Source of the DNA: UBA11540 sp045536425
GTDB taxonomy: Bacteria; Bacillota; Clostridia; Oscillospirales; Ruminococcaceae
Reading direction: 5' to 3'
Assembly (NCBI GenBank): GCA_045536425.1
Contig: JAZSNN010000028.1
Span: 1 to 22,271, forward strand
DNA length: 22,271 bases
The first letter of the stretch is position 1; each line of letters starts with the position of its first letter. The position numbers were made by a program, and so were the translations under genes. The notes beneath the pieces were generated by a model. That model was not told where the DNA came from. It worked only from the letters and a program-made list of their open reading frames with translations, and ran no database searches. This document shows, one piece after another, positions 15,530-21,842 of this stretch.

Positions 15530-17140
15530 ATGAAAAACTTTATTATCATATGCACTGTATTATCGATGCTTTTATCGCTTGTCTCCTGCAACAGTGATAC
15601 AACAAGCAGTGAAACCGCATCTGTTGAGGTCAGCAGTCAAGACGTCAGCGAGGTTGTTTCAAACGAAGAGGCTTCGAGAGAAGACACCTCGAGCACGGTC
15701 GAGGAAGAGAGTCCCAACGTTGCCTTGAACAAGCGTGTATACTGCAGTAGTGAAAACACTTCCATGCTTTCGCTGTCAAGATTTGCGGTCGACGGTGACA
15801 GCAGTACTCATTGGGCATCTAATACTGCTACCGAGCAAATCGAAGAGTGGATAATGGTTGACCTCGGCAAAAATTATAGCATCGAAGAGATTGTTATAGA
15901 CTGGGGAAGAAGCTATGCAAGTGAGTATACCGTTGAGGTTTCCCGTGGCGGTATCGAATTTACAGAGGTATATTCCACGTCTGAAGGTGGTGGTTCAACC
16001 ACGACGGTCGTTGCGGAAAACGCAGTAGCAAGATACGTTAAGATAAATTGCAAAAAGGTCGTTTCTGTTCTCGGCGGTTATGCAGGAGCCGCAATCAAGG
16101 ATGTTTCTGTGGCAGGTTCCGAATCGAACGACCAGACGTTAGGAAGTGAAAAAGAAGCTATGATACCGACAAAGATTATCCTTCCCGATGAAAACGATAT
16201 CTACTCAATGGGCAGAAATTTCAAGGAAAACGAGCTCATCTGGGCAGGTGCGGTCTATGAATTCAAGTGCACAGGCTCTATCGTCGGCGCGGTTGTCGTC
16301 TCAAGCTCGCAGTTTGAGGTCTCTATCGACGGCGGCGACTTCGTTCCCTACAAATCCGAAGAGGGGGGCTCTGTTGAATATATCTTCGCTGAGGATCTTG
16401 ATCCCGAAAAGGAACACGTGGTTCGAATTATGAAATCCGGCGACATCTGGAGCTCACGCGTTACCATTACCGGTATCGTTATCGAGGAACGTGCCGAAAT
16501 TATCAAGGACTATACCCGCGACTATGACCTCAAAATAGAATTTGTCGGCGACTCTATCACAAGCGGTGCCAAAACCCCCACCTTCTCACAGAGCTACGTT
16601 TATCTCACCGCAGATGCTCTCAACGCAAACTTCAACGTCGTCTCCCGCTCGGGACAAGGACTTTACAAGCACGCAAACAACGGCAACGGCGCAGCGCTCA
16701 AGGTTCTTTACGCAGGAATAGGCATGGAAGACGGCAAATATAAATATGACTATAACCCCGACCTTGTGGTTCTCAACATCGGCACAAACGACGGAGCAAA
16801 CGTTCGCACCACAGAAAACGAAAAAGACAAAAACACATACAGAGAAACCTTTAAAAATATGTACGTTGAGATGCTCGAAATTATCCACGAGAAGAACCCC
16901 AATGCGACGATACTCTGCACAGGTGGAATGATGGGCGATATAAGTAATGTAAAGCCTCAGATTGAGGAAGCTGTGAGCCTCTTCAAAGCCGAGAACCCCG
17001 ACGCTAAGGTATACCTTGAATACCTCTCTGCTTCAAAGGACATCAGCGCAGACACCTCTTGGCATCCCGGTGCTGAGGGTCACGCTCAGGGCGCAGGTGA
17101 GCTCATCCCGATAATCAAAAGGATAATGAATATTAACTAA
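15530..17140 (+). CDS. Lipoprotein esterase: discoidin domain, CE2-like jelly roll, SGNH hydrolase
   Basis: 536-aa surface lipoprotein. A signal peptide ends in LVSCNS with the lipidated Cys near residue 20, followed by a Ser/Glu-rich linker (about 22-62). An F5/8 type C (discoidin-like) carbohydrate-binding domain begins NVALNKRVYCSS and runs to about 205. A CE2-type jelly-roll segment (about 220-330) leads to the SGNH core: GDSIT with S342, NIGTND (416-421), and H512 in WHPGAEGH. This is the layout of carbohydrate esterase family 2, which removes acetyl groups from xylan or mannan. The start at 15530 has GGGGG upstream; the frame's earlier ATG would spoil the signal peptide. It likely trims acetylated plant or host glycans outside the cell. 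Confidence 0.88.
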   Translation: MKNFIIICTVLSMLLSLVSCNSDTTSSETASVEVSSQDVSEVVSNEEASREDTSSTVEEESPNVALNKRVYCSSENTSMLSLSRFAVDGDSSTHWASNTATEQIEEWIMVDLGKNYSIEEIVIDWGRSYASEYTVEVSRGGIEFTEVYSTSEGGGSTTTVVAENAVARYVKINCKKVVSVLGGYAGAAIKDVSVAGSESNDQTLGSEKEAMIPTKIILPDENDIYSMGRNFKENELIWAGAVYEFKCTGSIVGAVVVSSSQFEVSIDGGDFVPYKSEEGGSVEYIFAEDLDPEKEHVVRIMKSGDIWSSRVTITGIVIEERAEIIKDYTRDYDLKIEFVGDSITSGAKTPTFSQSYVYLTADALNANFNVVSRSGQGLYKHANNGNGAALKVLYAGIGMEDGKYKYDYNPDLVVLNIGTNDGANVRTTENEKDKNTYRETFKNMYVEMLEIIHEKNPNATILCTGGMMGDISNVKPQIEEAVSLFKAENPDAKVYLEYLSASKDISADTSWHPGAEGHAQGAGELIPIIKRIMNIN

Positions 17141-17142
17141 CA

Positions 17143-17176
17143 AAAAATCCTCTTGGAAATTTCCAAGAGGATTTTT
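17143..17176. terminator. Bidirectional terminator between esterase and antiporter genes
   Basis: A perfect 34-base palindrome with arms at 17143-17159 and 17160-17176, core TCCTCTTGGAAA / TTTCCAAGAGGA. The outer A and T runs provide U tracts in both directions. It sits 2 bases after the plus-strand stop and 1 base before the minus-strand stop. Confidence 0.93.
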
Positions 17177-17177
17177 C

Positions 17178-18356
17178 TTATACGCCTTTTTGAATTTCGC
17201 CCGCTTTTTGCAGGGCCATCTTTGAAACCATAGGTCCGACAAGCTCATACACAAGTGTTCCGCACAAAACTACCGCGCGAATTGTATCCGCATATTCGGG
17301 AACGACGGTCTGTGCCACCAACGTAAGACCGATTGCAACACCCGCTTGTGGTACAAGGGTGTAGCCGAGGTATTTGCAAACCTCTTTGGGAGCCTTTGTG
17401 ACCTTTGCACCGAGCCACGCACCCGAGATTTTTCCGACAACGCGGAGAAGAATGTACAGCACACCGACCAAACCGATTGACGGAATGACACCGAGGTTTA
17501 GTTCAGCGCCCGAAACCACAAAGAACAAGAGGAAAATGGGTGGTGTGATATTGTCTGTTAGCTTCATAAGTTCCGACGAGCTATTGCTGATATTGACGAG
17601 CATTGCGCCCATTGACATACAGCAGAGAAGTGCCGAAAGTCCCAATATATCCGAAAGTCCCGTCGCCAAGAAAACCATACCGATTGTGATGATAAGTCGG
17701 TTTGAGGACGAACGGAAAAATTTGAGCGGAAGCATAAACAATGCACCGAGCGCAAAGCCTAGCAGTACCGAGCCGAATATTTCTATAAACGGCGAAAGGA
17801 TGCTCATAACGAGGTTACCCTCACCGTTTGAAGTCATTGCTTTTGCTGCTGTAACTGCAAAGCCAAACGCCATTAGTGCCACGGCATCGTCGAGAGCAAC
17901 GACGCTCATCAGCGTTTCTGTAAGCGGACCCTTTGCCTTGTACTGCTTGATGACCATAATGGTTGCCGCAGGGGCAGTAGCCGCCGCAATGGAGCCGAGC
18001 ACCAAGGAAAACGAAAGGTCAAAGCCTGCAATGAGAAGTCCGATGACAACCGCAAAAACTGCAAGCAAAGCCTCAAAAATTGCGATGATAACAGGTGCAA
18101 TACCTACCTTTTTGAAGTAACTGAGTTTAAACTCACTACCAATAGAAAACGCAATAAAGCCGAGAGCCACCTCGGAGATGATGTCAAATCCCGAAAGTGC
18201 GGTTTCGGGGATTATTCCCAAAACGCTCGGGCCTACCAAAAGTCCCGCGACAAGATATCCTGTGACGTTGGGAAGTTTGACAAGTTTCGCAAGCTTGCCA
18301 AAAATGAGTCCTGCGAAAATCAGGATGCTCAGATATAGAATGGTATTAAGTTCCAT
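17178..18356 (-). CDS. Cation:proton antiporter (CPA2/Kef-type)
   Basis: 392-aa integral membrane protein with about 11-13 hydrophobic segments, matching the Na+/H+ exchanger domain of CPA2 transporters. SIAAATAPAATIMV and VALDDAVALMAF form the conserved core, with the Asp pair as candidate ion/proton site. There is no C-terminal TrkA-N or TrkA-C domain, so it lacks the usual Kef gating module. The start at 18356 lacks a well-spaced ribosome site: GAGAGG is 17 bases away, inside the upstream gene, so translation is probably coupled to that gene 11 bases upstream. The PII-like neighbour is the obvious candidate for a regulatory subunit. The transported ion (Na+ or K+) cannot be told. Confidence 0.9.
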   Translation of the reverse strand: MELNTILYLSILIFAGLIFGKLAKLVKLPNVTGYLVAGLLVGPSVLGIIPETALSGFDIISEVALGFIAFSIGSEFKLSYFKKVGIAPVIIAIFEALLAVFAVVIGLLIAGFDLSFSLVLGSIAAATAPAATIMVIKQYKAKGPLTETLMSVVALDDAVALMAFGFAVTAAKAMTSNGEGNLVMSILSPFIEIFGSVLLGFALGALFMLPLKFFRSSSNRLIITIGMVFLATGLSDILGLSALLCCMSMGAMLVNISNSSSELMKLTDNITPPIFLLFFVVSGAELNLGVIPSIGLVGVLYILLRVVGKISGAWLGAKVTKAPKEVCKYLGYTLVPQAGVAIGLTLVAQTVVPEYADTIRAVVLCGTLVYELVGPMVSKMALQKAGEIQKGV

Positions 18357-18367
18357 GATATGTAAAT

Positions 18368-18712
18368 TTAGTGCCTCTCTTCTGTGTTAATTCCCTCGAT
18401 ATATCCAACGGGCACAGTGAACAGAATTCCTGTGTTGGGTTTCGAAAGGTCTCCGACTATTGAAACGATAATGTCTCTGGTCTTTTTTACGTCCTCGTCC
18501 TTTAGTACCATCATAATGGTTCTGTTGTCCTCGCGGTCAGGCTCAAGAAAATTTCTGAGCGAGCCCAAGAACGAAAACTCGTCGTTTGTGAGAACGTGCG
18601 CCATTCCCGTTGTATTGAAAACGGTAGCGCCCTTTATTCCGTTGTGACCGAGCTCTGCGAGAAGTCCCTCTAAAAGCTCAATTCGATTTAGTACAAAAAA
18701 TAAAACCTGCAT
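18368..18712 (-). CDS. PII-like signalling protein (putative antiporter regulator)
   Basis: 114-aa small soluble protein whose length and pattern fit the PII/GlnB-like ferredoxin fold. It has an N-terminal beta strand (MQVLFFVLNRIELLEGLL), then GIKGATVFNTTGMAHVL, a variable T-loop-like segment (about 45-62), a second beta-alpha-beta unit (TIMMVLKDEDVKKTRDIIVSIVGDL) and an end with GILFTVPVGYIEGI. Canonical nitrogen PII signatures (the Tyr-uridylylation site) are not seen, so it is a divergent PII-like member. AAGGAGGG lies upstream of the ATG. It is first in a two-gene unit with the antiporter, so allosteric control by a bound nucleotide or other small ligand is the likely role. That is inference. 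Confidence 0.75.
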   Translation of the reverse strand: MQVLFFVLNRIELLEGLLAELGHNGIKGATVFNTTGMAHVLTNDEFSFLGSLRNFLEPDREDNRTIMMVLKDEDVKKTRDIIVSIVGDLSKPNTGILFTVPVGYIEGINTEERH

Positions 18713-18734
18713 AATAGCCCTCCTTAATAACTAT

Positions 18735-18762
18735 AGTTTACCACTATTTTTTAAAAAATAAA
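18735..18762 (-). promoter_or_regulatory. Possible promoter of the PII-like/antiporter pair
   Basis: Minus strand: TTTATT (18757-18762), a 16-bp spacer, TAAACT (18735-18740) with an extended TGG. The hexamers are weak matches, but the position just upstream of the ribosome site is right. Confidence 0.35.
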
Positions 18763-18784
18763 GTACCTGTGAGCAAAAAATTCG

Positions 18785-18814
18785 GAATATTTTTAAAAGC
18801 TTGTGTTCAAAATA
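18785..18814 (+). promoter_or_regulatory. Possible forespore (sigma-G/F type) promoter of the SpoIIQ-like gene
   Basis: GAATA (18785-18789), an 18-bp spacer, CAAAATA (18808-18814). This resembles the sigma-G pattern (GHATR, about 18 bp, CATWHTA-like), and no good sigma-A pair is present. GGAGG follows at 18820-18824. A spoIIQ-type gene is expected to be forespore-expressed. Short motifs make this tentative. Confidence 0.4.
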
Positions 18815-18833
18815 TAGTCGGAGGTGCTAAAAA

Positions 18834-19568
18834 ATGAACAAAAACTCAAAAATTGCAAAATTCATTTCAGGAAAAGGATTTTACGTTGCACTTGCAATCT
18901 GTCTTATCGGTGCGGGTGTGGCTTCATGGATAGCTGTTGACAGAACTCTCTCAGGACTCGAAAACGATGTTCCCGACACCACCTCAAACGTCGGTTTTTT
19001 CGAAACAAGCGGTTCTACCGACGACGTTGGAAAACATTCGAGCAACGTCCAGAAAGAACCCCCGAAAAAACCATCAGGCTCCTCTTCACAGCCATCGGAT
19101 TCTACAACCTCTTCCGATACTACCGCGAAGGTCGAGCCCTCGCAAACTCAGCAAAAGCAGTATTTTATGTTACCCGTAAGCGGTGAAATTCAGCAGGAAT
19201 ATTCAAACCGCGAGCTCGTGAAATCGGTCACTATGGGCGATTGGCGAACACACAACGGTGTGGACATCGCGTGTGAGGTCAACACTACAGTCCGCTGCTT
19301 CTCCGACGGAGTGGTCACCGAAATCGTTGAGGACAAGCTGTGGGGAACAACTGTAAAAATGGAGCATCCCAACGGTTATGTATCTGTCTATTGTGGCTTG
19401 AGTCCCGAACTGAACGTCGAAGAAGGACAAAAAGTTGAAATCGGCGACGTTATTGGTACTACCGCGAACAGTTCCGCCATAGAAATAGCACAGGAGCCTC
19501 ATCTGCACTTCGAGGTGCTGAAGAACGGAACTACAGTTGACCCGATAAAACTCATTTCAGGTAAATAA
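18834..19568 (+). CDS. spoIIQ: SpoIIQ-like M23 (LytM) metallopeptidase-domain protein
   Basis: 244-aa bitopic membrane protein. One transmembrane segment (about 16-36) follows a basic N-terminus. A Ser/Thr/Pro-rich linker (about 45-107) leads to a C-terminal LytM/M23 domain (110-240). Zinc ligands appear complete: H140 and D144 in THNGVDI, and H223/H225 in HLHFEV. B. subtilis SpoIIQ is degenerate, but several clostridial SpoIIQ proteins keep the site, as here. SpoIIQ in the forespore membrane pairs with SpoIIIAH of the mother cell during engulfment. Identity is inferred from size, topology and domain; a vegetative M23 endopeptidase is the alternative. The GGAGG ribosome site is 9 bases upstream of the ATG. 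Confidence 0.75.
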   Translation: MNKNSKIAKFISGKGFYVALAICLIGAGVASWIAVDRTLSGLENDVPDTTSNVGFFETSGSTDDVGKHSSNVQKEPPKKPSGSSSQPSDSTTSSDTTAKVEPSQTQQKQYFMLPVSGEIQQEYSNRELVKSVTMGDWRTHNGVDIACEVNTTVRCFSDGVVTEIVEDKLWGTTVKMEHPNGYVSVYCGLSPELNVEEGQKVEIGDVIGTTANSSAIEIAQEPHLHFEVLKNGTTVDPIKLISGK

Positions 19569-19708
19569 GAACCCGACTCACCAACGCATTGAAAATGCGG
19601 ATGGGTACCCCGGAACCTTGTTGTTTCACAATAGCCTGCCCTCAGCCTGTAACAAAACAGGGCGGAACAGGGGCACGAAAAGCCGAGCAATTTTTTGCTC
19701 GGCTTTTC
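19569..19708 (+). ncRNA. Unassigned structured RNA region downstream of the SpoIIQ-like gene
   Basis: About 140 bases with nested pairing and no open frame. Helix 1: CGCATT (19585-19590) with AATGCG (19594-19599), loop GAA, extended by ACTCA (19576-19580) with TGGGT (19602-19606). Small helix 2: TTGT (19618-19621) with ACAA (19628-19631). Helix 3: CCTGT (19646-19650) with ACAGG (19657-19661), enclosed by TGCCCT (19637-19642) with AGGGGCA (19669-19675, one bulge). It ends in a 14-bp terminator. A weak TTGACC-19-TAAATA at 19537-19567 could start it separately; otherwise it is the 3' UTR of the upstream gene. I do not recognise the family. Confidence 0.5.
19677..19708 (+). terminator. Terminator after the structured RNA
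   Basis: A 14-bp stem: GAAAAGCCGAGCAA (19677-19690) with TTGCTCGGCTTTTC (19695-19708), loop TTTT. The T run is inside the lower stem, giving a short U tract on either strand. Confidence 0.85.
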
Positions 19709-19711
19709 AAC

Positions 19712-19788
19712 TGCCCAAAGGACAATATCACTATGCACAGCATAATACCACTCGCCATAAGGTGAATATCACTGCGAAGCAATAACAC
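19712..19788. repeat. Tandem mini-hairpins joined by an ATATCAC-like heptamer
   Basis: Units of 16-21 bases. Each is a different small hairpin followed by a conserved heptamer. TGCCC-AAA-GGACA (one mismatch) then ATATCAC (19725-19731); TATGC-ACA-GCATA then ATACCAC (19745-19751); TCGCC-ATAA-GGTGA then ATATCAC (19766-19772); TGC-GAA-GCA then ATAACAC (19782-19788). The linkers are conserved while stem sequences change but stay paired. This is not a CRISPR layout. I recall similar heptamer-hairpin arrays in other gut Clostridia but cannot check it here. Confidence 0.75.
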
Positions 19789-19821
19789 GCATAAAATTTA
19801 CTGCAAAGAAAACGCTCAGGT

Positions 19822-20094
19822 TTAAGTCTTACTTTGTTTGGATTTTAAATAAAAATAAATGTACATAATGAGTACCAATGACATGCTGTCCATACTTTGT
19901 ACGCCCATACTAATAAAATATTTGTACAAATCACCTTGCTTTTGCAAAAATCTATTTCTTATCCACGTTCCAATTCCAAAATGAATTTTGTACAACTCAT
20001 TATATGTAAGCTCCACAATCACTTTCTTCTGTTGCTTGCTCATTTCACCTTCTATTTCTTTTAGCGCTTGGATTATTTCATCGGGAATATACAT
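19822..20094 (-). CDS. DUF6794-like small protein
   Basis: 90-aa protein of unknown function. The central IHFGIGTWIRNRF segment, followed by a YFISMGVQSMDSMS block, matches the pattern of DUF6794 proteins (FG-G-WIRN, then a D-MS motif). No signal peptide is seen; the C-terminal hydrophobic stretch MSLVLIMYIYFYL belongs to the helical domain. The ATG at 20094 is chosen because GAGGTGAT is 4 bases upstream; a GTG at 20103 overlaps that site. The gene is AT-rich compared with its neighbours and is divergent from a small XRE gene across a two-operator region. This layout suggests that the XRE protein controls it. No terminator is evident downstream. Confidence 0.75.
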   Translation of the reverse strand: MYIPDEIIQALKEIEGEMSKQQKKVIVELTYNELYKIHFGIGTWIRNRFLQKQGDLYKYFISMGVQSMDSMSLVLIMYIYFYLKSKQSKT

Positions 20095-20112
20095 AAAAAT
20101 CACCTCGGGATT

Positions 20113-20141
20113 ATTTTACTATATTTTGATAGTAAAATCAA
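20113..20141 (-). promoter_or_regulatory. Promoter of the DUF6794-like gene with operator 1
   Basis: Minus strand: TTGATT (20136-20141), a 17-bp spacer, TAAAAT (20113-20118). Operator 1 fills the promoter: TTTTACTAT (20114-20122) and ATAGTAAAA (20129-20137), 9-bp arms with a 6-base centre. Confidence 0.8.
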
Positions 20142-20167
20142 CACTATCATTTGATAGTACATATACT
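20138..20167 (+). promoter_or_regulatory. Promoter of the small XRE gene with operator 2
   Basis: Weak -35 TCAACA (20138-20143), an 18-bp spacer, -10 TATACT (20162-20167). Operator 2 (20143-20158) is a perfect palindrome, ACTATCA-TT-TGATAGT, lying between the hexamers, so a bound dimer should block this promoter. Its half-site TGATAGT recurs in operator 1; the operator centres are 25 bp apart. Confidence 0.75.
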
Positions 20168-20185
20168 GAAACTAGAGGTGAGAAT

Positions 20186-20404
20186 ATGTACTATCGCAGA
20201 TTGAAGGATTTAAGAGTTGATAACGACCTTGTGCAAAAGCAGGTGGCTGATGTACTCGGCATTGACCAAAGGGTTTACAGCAACTACGAAACAGGCAAAC
20301 GCGAAATTCCTACTCGATATGTAATAAAACTCGCTGATTTTTACAACACTTCTACCGACTATATTTTGGGAAGAACAAATACTCCCGCTCCGTATAAAAA
20401 GTAA
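20186..20404 (+). CDS. Small XRE-family (Cro/CI-like) repressor
   Basis: 72-aa protein that is essentially one helix-turn-helix domain: RLKDLRVDNDLVQKQVADVLG (helices 1-2), DQRVYSNYETGKREIP (recognition region), then the family-typical IKLADFYNTSTDYILGRT end. The start at 20186 follows AGAGGTGAG; a longer open frame to 19988 is non-coding. It is likely a dimeric repressor of its own promoter and of the divergent DUF6794-like gene through the TGATAGT palindromes. Such pairs are common in mobile or accessory islets, and this region is AT-rich. A terminator follows 6 bases after the stop. Confidence 0.92.
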   Translation: MYYRRLKDLRVDNDLVQKQVADVLGIDQRVYSNYETGKREIPTRYVIKLADFYNTSTDYILGRTNTPAPYKK

Positions 20405-20410
20405 CTCTGA

Positions 20411-20434
20411 CCCGCCGAGAAATCGGCGGGTTTT
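20411..20434 (+). terminator. Terminator of the small XRE gene
   Basis: CCCGCCGA (20411-20418) pairs with TCGGCGGG (20423-20430) around a GAAA tetraloop, then TTTTC. The same hairpin recurs at 21684-21703. Confidence 0.93.
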
Positions 20435-20437
20435 CTA

Positions 20438-20466
20438 TTGAAAAATTACTTCAAATTTGCTATAAT
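20438..20466 (+). promoter_or_regulatory. Sigma-A promoter of the LRR protein gene
   Basis: TTGAAA (20438-20443), exactly 17 bp, TATAAT (20461-20466). It starts a few bases after the preceding terminator's T run. The leader is about 38 bases, with GGAG at 20499-20502. Confidence 0.9.
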
Positions 20467-20510
20467 ATAACTGTAAGCAAAAACCTTGTTCTTTCTTTGG
20501 AGTTGACATT

Positions 20511-21674
20511 ATGAAATGCAAAAAGCTTTTGTCCTTTATCCTTTTAATTTGTGTTTTATTGGGTGTTTGTTCTTTCCCTGTTTCTGCGGCGACACTTGAC
20601 AACGGTCTGATGTACGTCATTGAGGACGGCGAGGCTATCATTTCAAACTACGTCGGTAAATCCACCGAGGTTGTCGTCCCTGCTGAAATTGATAGCTATC
20701 CTGTTACATCTATAGGCGGAAGCTCCTTTGCCGGCAAACAGGTCGTGAAGGTTACCCTTCCAAACACCATAACGGTAATTGGCCCATATGCTTTTCATTT
20801 TTGCCGCTCACTCAAAGAAATAAACATACCCGACTCTGTTACCTATATATCCGATTTTGCCTTTTCGAATTGCCACTCTTTAGACAATGTCGTTCTACCA
20901 AATTCGCTAAAATATCTTGGTACGTTTGTATTTGACGATTGTAAATCTCTCACCTCAATTGTCATTCCAGATTCTGTTAGAAATATTGCCTTCTCCATTT
21001 TTATGGGATGCTCCTCTCTAAAAGAGGTTGTTCTGCCCAATTCTTTGACAAAGCTTCATACACAGTTTTTCAGCGGTTGCTCCTCGCTCGAATCTGTCGT
21101 TATTCCCGATTCTGTGACAGAAATTCAAGAGTATGCCTTTAGCGGTTGCACAAATCTCAAACAGGTAGTTTTTCCAAAAAACCTAATATCCATTGGCAGG
21201 GCCGCTTTTTCAGGTTGCTCATCTCTTGAGGAGATCGTTTTGCCTGACAGTGTCACGCTAGTTTCTGAGAAAGCCTTTTCAAAATGTTCTTCGCTTGAAA
21301 GAATTGTTTTTTCGAGCTCGATGAAAACCATATATAACTGTATGAGCCAATGCACTTCTCTCGAATATGTTGAAATTCCCGACGGCATAGAACAAATCGA
21401 CCGTCTTGCATTCAGCGAATGCAAAGCCTTGAAAACTCTTGTTTTGCCCGCCTCAATAACCAAATTAGATAGAGAATTTTACCACCGTTGTAACAAGCTT
21501 TTCGCTATCTACTATATGGGTAGTCCGGAAAAGTGGAAGGAAATAGGAGTAAAACTTCCATTTAGGATAAACCTTCTTTTCCCAAATTTCGAGTCTGAGG
21601 CCGAAGAAGAACCCAACATACTCGAAAAGATAATGACCGAGTTTTATAAGAGTTGCCGTCTTTACCGTTTGTAA
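20511..21674 (+). CDS. Secreted BspA-type leucine-rich-repeat protein
   Basis: 387-aa exported protein. Residues 1-26 are a signal peptide ending VSA-A. Residues about 45-345 are roughly a dozen LRR_5 (BspA/TpLRR-type) repeats of about 23 residues, with the pattern F-x-C-xSL-xxxxxPxSVTxI. The repeats end with the YYMGSPEKWKEIG capping segment common in this family. The remaining tail (about 355-387) is acidic, then basic and amphipathic, with no LPXTG, SLH or membrane anchor, so the protein is secreted or held by other contacts. BspA-type LRRs bind host or bacterial surface proteins in some species; here the ligand is unknown. It has its own promoter and terminator. Confidence 0.9.
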   Translation: MKCKKLLSFILLICVLLGVCSFPVSAATLDNGLMYVIEDGEAIISNYVGKSTEVVVPAEIDSYPVTSIGGSSFAGKQVVKVTLPNTITVIGPYAFHFCRSLKEINIPDSVTYISDFAFSNCHSLDNVVLPNSLKYLGTFVFDDCKSLTSIVIPDSVRNIAFSIFMGCSSLKEVVLPNSLTKLHTQFFSGCSSLESVVIPDSVTEIQEYAFSGCTNLKQVVFPKNLISIGRAAFSGCSSLEEIVLPDSVTLVSEKAFSKCSSLERIVFSSSMKTIYNCMSQCTSLEYVEIPDGIEQIDRLAFSECKALKTLVLPASITKLDREFYHRCNKLFAIYYMGSPEKWKEIGVKLPFRINLLFPNFESEAEEEPNILEKIMTEFYKSCRLYRL

Positions 21675-21683
21675 CTTATCTAA

Positions 21684-21708
21684 CCCGCCGAGAAATCGGC
21701 GGGTTTTT
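21684..21708 (+). terminator. Terminator of the LRR protein gene
   Basis: CCCGCCGA-GAAA-TCGGCGGG (21684-21703) followed by TTTTT. It is identical in stem and loop to the terminator at 20411-20430. Confidence 0.93.
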
Positions 21709-21732
21709 CGCGTTTTTGGGCAGAAAAACGCG
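21709..21732. repeat. Second hairpin after the LRR terminator
   Basis: CGCGTTTTT (21709-21717) pairs with AAAAACGCG (21724-21732), loop GGGCAG. It follows the terminator directly and precedes an A-rich stretch (21739-21766). It could be a back-up terminator or a structured spacer. Confidence 0.5.
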
Positions 21733-21769
21733 CGCTCGAAAAAACTTTGAAAAAATTTTAAAAAAGGTA

Positions 21770-21798
21770 TTGACTTTACTGCTTTAAAGTGGTATACT
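21770..21798 (+). promoter_or_regulatory. Promoter of the ABC substrate-binding lipoprotein gene
   Basis: TTGACT (21770-21775), a 17-bp spacer, TATACT (21793-21798) with an extended TGG. AGGAGA at 21829-21834 is the ribosome site. The leader of about 40 bases is too short for a T-box or other riboswitch. Confidence 0.88.
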
Positions 21799-21842
21799 GC
21801 TAAACATATTAACAAAAACACTATTTTTAGGAGATGTATAAA

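Noticed and set aside
19600..19617. T-box-like element suggested by the GGGTACCCCGG block
   Set aside because: The T-box core consensus and Stem I are absent, and no aminoacyl-tRNA or amino-acid gene follows on this strand.
19712..19788. Reading the mini-hairpin array as a CRISPR
   Set aside because: Repeats are only 7 bases, the spacers are self-complementary and 9-14 bases, and there are no cas genes.
19822..20404. Toxin-antitoxin pair
   Set aside because: The genes are divergent instead of co-transcribed, and DUF6794 has no known toxin link. Kept as a regulatory switch hypothesis only.
21675..21842. Riboswitch or T-box before the TrpX-like gene
   Set aside because: The promoter is at 21770-21798 and leaves only about 40 leader bases. 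The hairpins before it belong to the preceding terminator region.
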